A DNA stretch of 64,000 bases from Mycoplasmopsis pullorum. GTDB taxonomy: Bacteria > Bacillota_I > Bacilli_A > Mycoplasmatales > Metamycoplasmataceae. Positions 1 through 10,613 of this stretch are shown one piece after another. The first letter of the stretch is position 1. Every line of letters begins with the position of its first letter. Where the stretch lies: NCBI RefSeq assembly GCF_001900245.1, contig NZ_CP017813.1, forward strand, positions 186,001 to 250,000, in the 5' to 3' direction. The notes beneath the pieces were generated by a model. That model was not told the DNA's origin, made no database searches, and saw only the letters and a list, made by a program, of their open reading frames with translations. The position numbers and the translations under genes were made by a program.

Positions 1-1
1 A

Positions 2-3000
2 TCTCAAACCAGAAATGATGTTGAAATTGTAATTAATCAAACCAGAAGTAAAAATGCTAATACTATTAAAGGCTTTAAAACTGAATTAGAAAGATTAGAA
101 GCTCTAAATTACGATTGAGAAAATGCAATTCAAAATAAAGAAACTATTAGTCCTTCTGATGTTGTTTTAAGTGATATTACACCTCATACAACTAATAATG
201 ATCAAGCTAAAGATATAGTAATTACAGGATTTGATGATAGAACTGGTACTTTAGATATTCAATATAATATTTATTCAAAACGTACTAATTTAACAGATAT
301 TCATGTAGTTGATAAAACTGCGCAAATCACTGGTTTACAAACTGAGGAGCAAAGATTAAATGCTTTAGTTACTAATAATAATGTAAATAAAACAATTAAT
401 TATGTTTCAACTAATAAAGCTGAAATTAAGGCAAGTTCATTAGTCGACAAAAAAGATGAAGTGATTGCCAATAATAACAATTCATACTTTACAACCATAA
501 TTCAAAAGCCGACTACTTCAAAAGCAAAAATTATTATTAAAGATATTGCTGCTAATGATGAAACTGGAGAATTAAGTGTTAAATATGTATTGCAATCAAC
601 TAAAGATGGTTTAAATAACATTAATTCAACTACTGAAGGCACAATCACAATTTCTGGTTTCTTAACTAATTTACAAGAAGCTAAAAATAACTTAAAAACT
701 AAAATTGATGAATTAGTTAAAGCAAATAAATTAACTGATGAACAAGCAAATGAATTAAAAAACAAAATTGATAACCCCGACACTAATTCAATTGCAAAAG
801 TAAAAGAAATTGAATTAGAAACTGATAAACAAGTTTTAGTAAATGAAGCTACTAAAGAATTTAATCATTTGAACAAAGCACAATTGGACGATGTAATTAA
901 GAAAATCAAAACTGCTGATACATTAGAAAAAGCTCAAGAAGCTAAAAATAATGGTCAAACACTAGATGATAAAATGGCTAAATTAGATGAAATAGTTAAA
1001 AACTATGAAGCTAAAAAACCATTAGACAAATATACCTATGCTTCAGAAACGCCTAAAAATGCTTTTGATAAAGTAATTGAAGATGCTAAAAAATTATTAG
1101 ATAAAACTAATGCTACCGATTTAGGTACAGATAATTTAGATAATTGAATTGGTAATGAGGACACTAATACTAAAGGTCAAATTCAAACTAAATATGAAGC
1201 CTTAGATGGTGATATTCAAAAAACTATTCAAGAAGTGAATAATAATGAATATTTATCTCCAAATCAAAAACAAGAGTTAATTAACAAACTAAATTCATTA
1301 GATCCTAATACTTTAGAAAAAGCTAATGATGATGGCACTAAGTTAACTTTAAATGATATTAAAGGTGAAATTAGCCAAATCGAAGCAGTTAAAAAAGCTG
1401 CAATTAATAGAATCAATGCTTATGAAAACTTAAATCAACAACAAAAGGATTCATACATTAGTCAAATTAAATCCAGTGATAATGATCAATTAGAAACTAT
1501 TGAAAATAATGCAACAACTTTAGACAACAAAATGCTTGAGTTAAAACAAGCAATTAAAAATGTTAAAGATGTACCTAATTCAAGTGCATATCAAAATGCT
1601 GATAAAAATAATAAAGATGCCTTTGATAGTGCTTTAAATGTGGCTAATAAAATTAAAAATGGTAAAGAAACTACCGATCCAAACGATACATTTAATTACA
1701 ATGCAAATTTAGATGCAGTACAAAAAGCAATTGATAATCTAAAATTAGCTAATACTAATATAAAACGTGATGAAGCTCTTAAATATGTTGACAATGCGCC
1801 ATATTTAAGTGCAGCTGAAAAAGCAAGCTTTAAAGAAAAACTTAATCAAAATCCAATTACAGATGAAACTATTGCGAAATTAAAAGAGCAAGCACAAATT
1901 ATTAATGATGCCAAAAAAGTTTATGTAGATCAAATTAAAGCAATTGATGCTAATGATTTAGATCAAGCTGCTAAAGATAAATACATTAAACAAATCATTG
2001 ATAAACCAATGACATTGGATGAAAATAATGTAATTACCAATCCAGAGAAATTTAGCAAAATTGTTTTTGATGCACAAAAAGAAGCTTTAATTAATAAATT
2101 AGAAAATAATGTAAATCAACCTAATTTACCAAATATTCTTAATCCAAAACAATTAACTGAAGCTAAAGAAGCAATTAATAATGCGACTGATTTAGCAGAA
2201 GCGCAAAAAGCTTATGAAGATGCAATTAATTTAAGTAAAAAAATGGCAGCTTTAGATAAATTAGTCAAAAACTATGAAAAATCAATTGCTGATCCAAATA
2301 ACACAAAATACAATAAAGCTGATAATAAAGAACAATTTGATAATAAATTAACTGAAGTTAAAAAATTATTAACATCAGATTCAGATAATGGAGTTGATAA
2401 TAAATTATTGGAAGATTTATTATCAAATAATGACAAATCATTACAGCACTCATATGAAGAGTTAAATGGTTTAGAAAATGATTTAATTGAACAAATTAAT
2501 AATTCAGAAGTTTTATCACCAAAAGAAAAAGCTGATTTAATAGGCCAAGTAAATAACATTGATAAACATAATGATGAAGCAGGCCAAGTAGAAACATTGC
2601 AAGATAAACTTAATAAATTAATTGCTGACAAAAACAATAATATTAAATCTATTCAAAACCTTGAAAATCTTAATCAAAGTCAAAAAGATGATTTAATTAA
2701 CAGAATTAAAAATAATGACTTGGTTGATAATCCAGCAATTTTAGATGAAGCTCAAAATCTTGATAATAAGATGAAAGAGTTAAAAGATGAAATTGCAAAA
2801 GAAAATAAAATTAAAGGTTCAATCTACTATAATAAAGCATCTGAAGAAAAACGTAATAACTACGAAAAAGCTTTAAATGATGCTAAAAAATTAGTTAATA
2901 ATCAACATCCTGAAACTTATGACACCGCAAATCTTAATTTTGATGAAACTAATGATATATACTTAAAACTTAAAAAAGCTTTTGAAGCACTTAATGATGA

Positions 3001-4219
3001 ACAAAACAAATTCTTAAATGCAGCGGAATTAGAAAAATTAGTCAATGAAGCAAGTGAGTTTGTCCAAAAATATCCTTACACTACTTCGACTCCAGAAAAA
3101 CAAAATGCTTATAATGTTGCAATTGAAAATGGTAAAAAAGTTCTTGAAAACCTTGAAAACGCAACAGTTGAAGAAATTCAAGAAGCGATTGATAAAATCA
3201 AAGATGCAATCAAGCAAATTTATGACAATAAAGAAGACTTGAAAAAAATTGTTGATGAATTACCAAATCTTTCTGAGCAAGAAAAAGAACATTTTAAAGA
3301 TCTAATTCAAAATGAAGATGATCCAGTTAAACGTAATGAAATTCTCCGTGAAGCTCAAAAAATCAACGATCAAAAACAAGAATTAATTAATTTAATTAAT
3401 GAACAACCTAATTTATCTAATGCAGATAAAGAACAATTAAGAGATAAAGTTGTAAATGCTGACTCAAGTCAAGAAAACTGATACAACAAACTTAAAGATG
3501 ACATTATTAAAGCTAACGAATTAATTAAGAAATTAGTTGATGAAATTAGCAACCATACTTTAAATAATGAACAGTTAGACCAATTAATCAAAGATCTTGC
3601 TGATTCTGGTGTAACAAATCCAGATTATGACAAGATTGTTGATGGATTGAAAAAATACAATGATTTAACAAATGCATTAACTAACTACCGTAATTCACAT
3701 GTTCTTGATGAAAATTACCAAGATCTAAAAGATGCTTTAGTTGCTGCAATTAAAGACTCAGTTGATTTTGCAGTTACACATGAAGAATTCAGCAAATTAA
3801 AAGATCAATTAATTTCACAAAAAGAACAATTGAATCAAGTTGCTAACGGTGAAATGAATTTAGTCGATTCATTAATTAATGAAGATCAAAGTAAGTTTGA
3901 TGAAGCGTTAAATTCAATTAATAAAATTATTTCAGATAAATATAGTGAATTTAACAAAGAATTAAGTGATAAAAACTACTTTGAAATTACCAATAAACCT
4001 GCTTCAAAAATTAGCGAAAATGATATTAATTTAATTAATAGCATTGAACAAAAAGATGCTTCCGAAGTAATCTACAGTGCACTACAAGAAGCATTAAAAA
4101 CAAAATCAAAAGCAGATCATTTAAGTATTTTCTGATGAATTTTACTTGGATTATTTACCGCAGGAATTGGTCTTAGCATCTACTTTCTTGTTAAAAAGTC
4201 GAAAAAAGACGAAGAATAA
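2..4219 (+). CDS. Lmp-like surface protein with GA and FIVAR-type modules (5' end outside window)
   Basis: The reading frame is open from base 2 to the TAA at 4217-4219, with TGA read as Trp; at least 1405 codons are visible and the start lies upstream. The N-terminal visible part holds two copies of a beta-rich unit of roughly 110 residues (phrases such as GTLDIQYNIYS and GELSVKYVLQS), resembling the mycoplasma lipoprotein-associated domain. The rest is Lys/Asn/Asp-rich and helical, alternating GA-like units (LNQQQKDSYISQIK, LNQSQKDDLINRIK) and FIVAR-like units (KMAALDKLVKNYEKS, KMKELKDEIAKENK). The C-terminus is one membrane helix starting with two UGA-coded Trp, then a KKSKKDEE tail, so the bulk should be extracellular. 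GA modules in other bacteria bind serum albumin; adhesion or albumin binding here is inference. Comparable to Lmp proteins of M. hominis. Confidence 0.85.
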
Positions 4220-4238
4220 AAACTAATTTCCAAAACAA

Positions 4239-4270
4239 AAAAGTTGAATAGCAATATTCAGCTTTTTTTG
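4239..4270 (+). terminator. Rho-independent terminator of the surface protein gene
   Basis: A 10-bp stem (aagttgaata / tattcagctt, one G-U pair) with a GCAA loop is followed by seven T. It lies 20 bases after the stop codon. Confidence 0.85.
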
Positions 4271-4511
4271 TGCAATTTGGTCTTATATTAAGTTGACTGT
4301 CCCTGGGAAAAATTTTGAGCATTAAAGTGATATTCAGTGAATAGTCCCCTGGGGATGATTACTACATTATTTGTTAGATGATAATTTATTAAAATTTCAG
4401 GCAATAATAATCAATGCTACTAACTGGGAAAGGTACCTATATCATTAAGATCAATAACGGAATATAAAAAACCAATAACACTATAAAATAGAGCTATTGC
4501 TTTAAATTTAT
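4271..4511. other. Non-coding spacer with G/C-rich words and a dispersed 18-bp repeat
   Basis: No convincing gene on either strand. The spacer holds two short G/C-rich odd palindromes unusual in this AT-rich DNA (tccctggga near 4311 and tcccctgggga near 4345) and the sequence at 4417-4434 that recurs inverted at 53044-53061. It separates the surface protein terminator from the convergent methyltransferase gene. It could be a worn mobile or repeat element. Confidence 0.5.
4417..4434 (+). repeat. 18-bp intergenic repeat, copy 1
   Basis: The sequence ctactaactgggaaaggt is identical, in inverted orientation, to 53044-53061. Both copies lie in spacers just beyond an intrinsic terminator, and weaker similarity appears to extend on both sides. 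Confidence 0.6.
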
Positions 4512-5531
4512 TTAATAAGACAACGAAATGAATTGTTCAAATTTATTAATTTCTTCGTCCGATAATTCAATAAAAAGATTATTTGATACTAAATAATTTA
4601 AAAATTGTAAAACAATTGTGTTAATTAGTTTATGTGGTATTGCACTTGCTGGTCCAGCTTCAGATAATTGTTCGTTTTGCATCTTGTTTTTTTGTGTTGG
4701 AGTTTTATTATTAACATTTCTCATAACAAAATCCATCCCCGCCATTCCGGAATTAACATTACGTGCTTTAATCATTTTTTTAATTGAAGCAAGTCCGATC
4801 ATTCGACTATCTAGGGATCTTTCCACTTTTACACTCGGATCATCTTTTAATACATAGTATTTAACACCGTCTATTTCCTTTACTTCATAAGGTGGTTCGA
4901 TTTTACCTTTCTCTAATTCTAATTTAACATTTGAATAGAAAATAGTTGGTTTAGTTGTAAAAAAACCATATTTACCAAGCGAAGCTTCGTTTTTAAAATG
5001 GTTTTTAGAATCAAAAAAGTCTGTTCTATTGTATTGTATGTATTTTCACATTAATGAATGTTTTGGATTCTCGATATATCAAACTTTCGGTTTATAATGC
5101 TGAATTAGTGAAATTGTATTGTTAATGCAACGTTCTCCTAATCTTTTAATAAAAAGTTGAACATCACTTTTAAGGTTTTTTGTAAAACCACCTTTGAGAT
5201 TTTCGAATTCTTCAATACTACGCTCTTTTAGCTTAGTTTTAGTTTCATCAGCATAAGCTCAAAAACAAGTACCTCCACCTTTCATATTTAAAACACATGA
5301 AAATGATTGACAAAGAGGTGATGCCAGGATTATATCTGGTTTTGGATATTGTTTAAAAATTTCTACTATATTATCTTGTGACAAATCTAGTTTATAATGT
5401 TTTTCTCTAGTTGGTTCGGTCACATCAAATGTGTATACATCAAAAAAATCAATTAAATTGTATTCTTTAAGAGAGTTATACACACTATTTTGACCACCAC
5501 CAAAGAGATCTCAAATAACTATTTTTTTCAT
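4512..5531 (-). CDS. Divergent DNA cytosine-C5 methyltransferase
   Basis: 339 residues with UGA as Trp. It would transfer a methyl group from S-adenosylmethionine to cytosine in DNA. Visible motifs: an AdoMet-binding motif I (WDLFGGGQNS, residues 7-16), a catalytic motif IV (SPLCQSFS, 71-78, nucleophile Cys74) and a motif VI-like IENP (153-156) in place of the usual ENV. The target-recognition region is short and I do not recognise motif VIII. This resembles phage-type or orphan enzymes more than classic M.HhaI-like ones. The start codon overlaps the stop of the HNH gene by one base (TAATG), so translation is probably coupled and the two form a restriction-modification unit. The specificity cannot be read from sequence. 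Confidence 0.75.
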
Positions 5532-6553
5532 TATTTCTCTCTTTCGATATAAAAGTTTAATAATTCATTATCATTGGACAAGTATTTGTTACTTTTGTAA
5601 TACTCAACAAAGCTATTATAGTCATTTTGTTCTTTTTTCATTTGAATAATATAATTAAAAGTATCAGTAACTAAATTTTTGTCTTTGTTATGAATGCTTT
5701 GATGACATAATTTGCATAAAGGTATTACGTTGTCTTTTGAGTGAATTTTTTCTCAGTCTAAATAATTTTTACTATTTGATTCGCTTCTTGTGTTGTTTTC
5801 TAATCTATTTTTAAAAAACTATCTAGGAATAAAATGATGAAAATCTAAAGGTAAATTCAAATTTGTATTTTCGATTGCTTTTTTAGTTTTTATTCAATCC
5901 ATTTTAGTGCGACAAATATTATTATTAAAATTATTTAAAGCACAAGAAAAATTATGTTTATCTAACAATAATGATTTAGTTTCATCTTTTATAACAGGAT
6001 CATATGATTCTAAAATCTTGTCTTTTTTAATTAAATAGTCAGGATTATTTTGAAATAATTTTCATTCTATTCTAACTTTTGTAATTTCATCTAGATCTAT
6101 TTCATCATCTAAGACAGACAGAATTATGTATTTGACTTTTCCTCTTCAGATCTTGTATTGAAGACCATGGTATTTTGTAAAAGCTTCAAGCCTACTAAAG
6201 TCAAAAGTCACAAAACTATTACTTGAATTTATGCTTTTTTCGTAATTAAAAAATCAAAGCGAAGACAAAATTAAATGTGTAATTTTACCATTAGAATTAC
6301 GATAAGAACTAATTAATAAACATTCATGTTTTAGTTTTGCTAGTTGTAAAAATTTATCACTACGAATTCTTAAATGAGAGGGATTTTTTTGATTACTCAT
6401 CGATTGAATTGAAACATATAAATAATCAAAAAAATCATGTTCATTATCATTTTGGTGAATCATTTTATACAAATTAGTATTTTTAAATTCTTCTTTGCTA
6501 ATCAACATATTCTTTAATTGCAATTTAGTTTCATCATATGATTTTTGATTCAT
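5531..6553 (-). pseudogene. HNH-type restriction endonuclease, interrupted by an in-frame amber codon
   Basis: Read through, the frame encodes about 340 residues, but a TAG at 5819-5821 stops it after residue 244. The stop lies directly after the DFHHFIPR part of a typical HNH motif; the rest of the motif (an Asn, then IPLCKLCHQSIH) follows in the same frame downstream. There is no frame change, so a single base change explains the break. As read, the 244-residue product lacks the second half of the nuclease site. The ATG at 6553 is preferred over 6568 because AAAGGGG sits just upstream. The gene precedes and overlaps the methyltransferase, consistent with the R gene of a type II system. A sequencing error is possible. 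Confidence 0.65.
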
Positions 6554-6584
6554 AACAACCCCTTTCATTGTTTTTATTGTAGAT

Positions 6585-6590
6585 ATTATA
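6585..6590 (-). promoter_or_regulatory. -10 box of the restriction-modification operon
   Basis: A perfect TATAAT on the minus strand lies 32 bases before the nuclease start codon. No clear -35 is seen. Confidence 0.5.
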
Positions 6591-6638
6591 ATACATTAAT
6601 TAATCATATTAGGACTATTAAGCGAATTAGTCGATTTT

Positions 6639-6670
6639 ATAAAAAAACGATGAGAAAGTTTCTCATCGTT
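6639..6670 (-). terminator. Intrinsic terminator (minus strand)
   Basis: A perfect 11-bp stem (aacgatgagaa / ttctcatcgtt) has a 3-base loop and is followed on the minus strand by a run of U. It lies ten bases beyond the stop of the remnant at 6680 and shows that a real minus-strand transcription unit once ended here. Confidence 0.75.
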
Positions 6671-6679
6671 AGACGGTTA

Positions 6680-6880
6680 TTATTTGGATTCGTCTTTATT
6701 TTTAACTCAATATGGAAATGTAATATCAGGATTTGAAGTGTTCATTTTGATTAAATTCAACGAAGCAAAAATTTGATTATCTAAAATAGTATAATCAACA
6801 TCAATTTGTTCAATTCTTTTTTTCTTCTTTGTCAATTAATTTGGTTCAATCGAATTTTTTTAAATCCTTATTAAATAAAA
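6680..6880 (-). pseudogene. Decayed 3' remnant of an unrecognised gene
   Basis: The minus strand ends in a coding-like stretch (DNQIFASLNLIKMNTS, then PYWVKNKDESK and a TAA at 6680-6682) with one UGA-coded Trp, followed by a good terminator. Upstream it continues only after a frame change in an A-rich run near 6820, as NKDLKKFDWTKLID, and there is no start codon or ribosome site before it reaches the pth promoter. I do not recognise the family. It looks like the tail of a gene lost on the island side. A short functional ORF is less likely. Confidence 0.4.
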
Positions 6881-6891
6881 AAATTAATTTA

Positions 6892-6897
6892 TATAAT
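6892..6897 (+). promoter_or_regulatory. -10 box of pth, placed for a leaderless transcript
   Basis: TATAAT ends seven bases before the pth ATG and no Shine-Dalgarno sequence is present. Transcription should start at or next to the start codon. Confidence 0.6.
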
Positions 6898-6904
6898 TTA
6901 AGTT

Positions 6905-7483
6905 ATGAGAATTATAGTTGGATTAGGTAACCCCGGGGACAGATACAAATTCACTCGACACAATGTCGGTTTTTTAGTCATTGATAAAATGTGTCAAAAA
7001 TTAGGGGTTGAACTTGATAAAAAGAAATTCAATGGTGAATACACTAAGGTTGATGATTTAATCATTGCACGTCCAAATACTTATATGAATAATTCTGGTG
7101 AATTCGTTAGTGCTTTAGCGACATTTTTTAAAGTTTCTCCTGACGATATAATGATTATTCATGACGAGAAAGATTTCGCTCTTGGACAAGCATCTTTAAA
7201 AATTGGTGGTAGCGATGCGGGACACAATGGAATTAAAAGTGTGATCGAAAAATTAGGAAATAATGTCTTTAAACGTATGCGGATTGGAATTGGTAAGAAT
7301 CCCAACATTCCACTTAAGGACTACGTTTTACAAAATTTCACTGTTGCAGAAATGAATATTCTTGAACCTGTTTTAGAAGTTAGTGCCGATGCTGCAATTT
7401 CGTTTGCTTTTAATGATATAAATACTTTAATGAATTCATTTAATATTAATAAGAAAAAAACACAAAATGAAACAAGAAAATAA
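6905..7483 (+). CDS. pth: Peptidyl-tRNA hydrolase
   Basis: 192 residues, normal for the family. It cleaves peptidyl-tRNA released by stalled ribosomes and recycles the tRNA. The N-terminal GLGNPG (6-11), RHNVGF with the catalytic His19, PNTYMNNSG and HDEKD (about 86-90) are all present. The gene opens the pth-tilS-ftsH cluster and overlaps tilS by 17 bases. It has no ribosome binding site and the -10 box is almost adjacent, so it is probably translated from a leaderless mRNA. Confidence 0.96.
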   Translation: MRIIVGLGNPGDRYKFTRHNVGFLVIDKMCQKLGVELDKKKFNGEYTKVDDLIIARPNTYMNNSGEFVSALATFFKVSPDDIMIIHDEKDFALGQASLKIGGSDAGHNGIKSVIEKLGNNVFKRMRIGIGKNPNIPLKDYVLQNFTVAEMNILEPVLEVSADAAISFAFNDINTLMNSFNINKKKTQNETRK

Positions 7484-8348
7484 TCAAGTAATTTTATTAG
7501 CTATTAGTGGTGGTCCTGATAGCATTTTTTTATTAAATAAATATATTAATCATAATAATATTGTTGTCGCACATGTAAACTATAATCAAAGATTTAACAG
7601 CGATATTGACCAAAAAATAGTTGAAGAAATGTGTAAAAAATACAACATTCCTTGCGAAATTTTGAGTCTAAAAAAAGATGATTATCAAGGTGGAAATTTT
7701 CAAAATTGAGCTCGTGAGCAAAGATACAATTTTTTCAAACAAGTTTACGATAAATACCAATGTAATTTGCTGTTTGTTGCTCATCACATTGATGATTTTT
7801 TAGAAACTTATTATTTACAAAAAAAGCGCAAATCATATATTAATTATTGAGGGATTAAAAAGCAGACTGAAATTTTTAATATGAATGTTGAGCGACCACT
7901 TTTGTTTAGTTACACCAAAAAGCAAATTATGAAATTTCTTGAAAAACACAAAATTGCTTTTGCAGTAGACTATACTAATACACAACCTAAATATGATCGC
8001 AACAAAATTCGTTTATCAATTCAAAATTGAACATCAATTCACAAAATATTATTTTTGTTTTGAATTCGAATAAAAAATATTAAAAATTTTTTTCAAAATC
8101 GTCAAATAAATCGCATATTAGAAATGTGAGAGAAAAAAGAGTTTGCTCAAGAATTTTTATCAAAATTAAATAAATCGACACAAAAAAAGTTAGTTTATCA
8201 ATTTTTACACAAAAGATTTAACAAAATAAACTTAAGTAGTTCAAAAATTGATTCAATTATTCAATTTATTATTTCAGATAATCGAACTTCAAAGTACAAA
8301 CTATCTGATTTTGAGCATCTATATAAAATAAAAGGAAAAGTACAATAA
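7467..8348 (+). CDS. tilS: tRNA(Ile)-lysidine synthetase
   Basis: 293 residues, broken on standard code by several TGA codons read here as Trp. TilS converts C34 of the CAU tRNA-Ile to lysidine with ATP and lysine so that it reads AUA, a very common codon in this AT-rich DNA. The PP-loop SGGPDS is at residues 14-19, and the HHIDD segment is also typical. The protein lacks the long C-terminal domains of larger TilS enzymes, as is common in Mollicutes. It starts inside the end of pth, so translation is probably coupled. Confidence 0.92.
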
Positions 8349-8445
8349 AAATATATAATTTTTTCATGGAAAAATATTATTTTTAGCAATAACGTATTTA
8401 ATCTGCTAAAATATATATTAATTCATTAAAAGAAAGGAAAATAAG

Positions 8446-10458
8446 ATGATGAATAAAAACAACGGTTCACAAAATAAAAAGCGAACAGTTTGAATAATTG
8501 TTTTAGCTCTTTTCATCGCTGCTATCGGTGGATATTTATTATGACGTTTCGTTTCACGAAGTGGTTATATTGAATGAAATCTTAGCGAATTAGCAAAAAA
8601 TATTCGTGCAGCTGCAGCTGATGCTAGTGACCAAAATTACTTTAAATCAGTCACATATGATTTTAATACAAATACATTTAGCGGTATTTATGTCACCGGA
8701 GATTCTATTGTTAATTTCCAAAGTGCCGGAAATCCGGATGGCTTAAGTAAATTATTAGTAGTTGATGATAAAACTTATGGCGCTTGAATGGAAGGTGCAT
8801 TTGCTGCTCCTGAAGGTGTTACTGTTACAGGTTATAAAACACTTACGATTCAGCAAGAACCATTTTTATTATCAGTATTTTTAAGATTCCTTCCAACATT
8901 ATTAATCATTGGATTTTTATGATTCATGTATAATGCTCAATTCAAGGCGATGGGGAATGGAATGTTAGGGGACAAAAACCCTGCACAAAAAATTAAAACT
9001 GATAAAAAATTCAAAGACATTGCTGGTAACGAAGAAGCAAAAGAAGAAATTAAAGAAATTGTGGACTATTTAAAAGATCCTAAAAAATACGAAGCTAGTG
9101 GCGCAAGAATGCCGCACGGAATTTTACTAGGTGGTCCACCAGGGACAGGTAAAACTCTTCTTGCGAAAGCTACAGCTGGGGAAGCTAACGTTCCTTTCTA
9201 CTTTATTTCTGCATCAAGTTTCGTTGAAATGTATGTAGGTTTAGGAGCTAAAAGAGTTCGTCAAGTTGTTGCTGAAGCTCGTAAAAATGCTCCTGCAATT
9301 ATTTTTATTGATGAGTTAGATGCAATCGGTAGAACAAGAGGAAGTGGTATTGGTGGTGGACACGATGAACGTGAACAAACATTAAACCAATTGCTTGTTG
9401 AAATGGACGGTATTCAAGGAAATAGTGGTTTATTATTCTTTGCTGCTACAAACCGTACCGACGTATTAGATCCTGCTCTTGTTAGACCAGGACGTTTTGA
9501 TAGAACAATTACTGTTGGACTTCCAAATGTTAAAGAACGTGAAGAAATTTTAAAACTTCACGCAACCGGAAAAAGATTTGATCCTGCTGTAGATTTTAAA
9601 AACATTGCAAAAAGAACACCAGGATATTCAGGTGCTCAACTTGAAAACGTGATTAATGAGGCTACTCTTTTATCAGTTCGTGAAAATACTAAAGTAATTA
9701 CTTTAAGTCAAATCGACGAAGCTATCGATAGAGTTATGAGTGGTCCAGCTAAGAAAACAAGAACAATCACTAAAAAAGAATTAACAATGGTTGCTTACCA
9801 CGAAGCGGGACATGCAGTTGTTGGTATCAAGGTACCAGGGGCAAGTAAGGTTCAAAAAATTACAATTATCCCACGTGGTGACGCTGGTGGATACAACTTA
9901 ATTATCCCTGAAGAAGAAAAATATAACATGACTAAGTCTGAATTGATGGCTACAATCGCCAGCTTCATGGGAGGACGTGCTGCTGAATCGATCATCTATG
10001 GTGATAACAATATTTCTACAGGTGCTTCAAACGACATTGAAAAAGCAACAAACATTGCTCGTAGAATGGTAACTCAATATGGTATGAGTGATTTAGGACC
10101 AGTTCGTTATGAAAACGACGAAGGTAGTCCATTCTTAGGAAGAACTTTAGCAACACACCAATCATATTCAAGTAGAACAGGTCAAGAAATTGATGCTCAA
10201 ATAAGAAAAATAATTAATGACGCTAAAGAATTAGCTGAAAAAATTATTTTAGAAAACCGTCAATTATTAGAATTGATTAAAGAAAGATTACTTGAAAAAG
10301 AAACTATCGTTTCAGAAGAAATTGAATATATTGTAAAACATATGCAATTACCACCTGATTCCGAAGAACACAAACAAAGTGAAGAAGTTCACAATATCAC
10401 AATTGATGAATTAATTGCTGAAGCTGAAACTGATACAAAAGAAAAAGAAAATGAATAA
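8446..10458 (+). CDS. ftsH: ATP-dependent zinc metalloprotease FtsH
   Basis: 670 residues. A membrane-anchored AAA+ protease that removes damaged or unassembled membrane proteins. There are two N-terminal membrane helices (about 16-34 and 145-162) flanking an external domain, Walker [10 protein letters not shown] (229-237), Walker [12 protein letters not shown], an SRH region ending RPGRFDR, and the zinc site HEAGH (452-456). The ATG at 8446 follows AGAAAGGA; the next codon is also ATG. TAAAAT near 8407 or TATAAT at 8354 could serve as -10 boxes. The order pth-tilS-ftsH is shared by many Firmicutes and Mollicutes. Confidence 0.96.
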
Positions 10459-10460
10459 TT

Positions 10461-10494
10461 AAATTCGACCAATTATTAGTTGGTCGAATTTTAT
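10461..10494 (+). terminator. Terminator of ftsH
   Basis: A perfect 11-bp stem aattcgaccaa / ttggtcgaatt with a 7-base loop begins just after the ftsH stop and ends in TTTTAT. Confidence 0.8.
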
Positions 10495-10538
10495 TTATGT
10501 TATTATGGAATTATTAACTTATTTAAGTTTTTAAATAT

Positions 10539-10566
10539 TTGACAGTCAAAATTATTATGCTATAAA
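10539..10566 (+). promoter_or_regulatory. Promoter of ptsI
   Basis: A consensus TTGACA (10539-10544) is spaced 16 bases from TATAAA (10561-10566). It is one of the few complete -35/-10 pairs in the window. Confidence 0.7.
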
Positions 10567-10613
10567 TTAATAAAATTATTTATATACTTTCAAAATAATT
10601 AAGGAGTTAATAA

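Noticed and set aside
6545-6736. Plus-strand ORF of 63 codons between the nuclease and pth
   Set aside because: It lies over the minus-strand operon promoter, the terminator hairpin and the gene remnant, has no ribosome site and no protein-like pattern.
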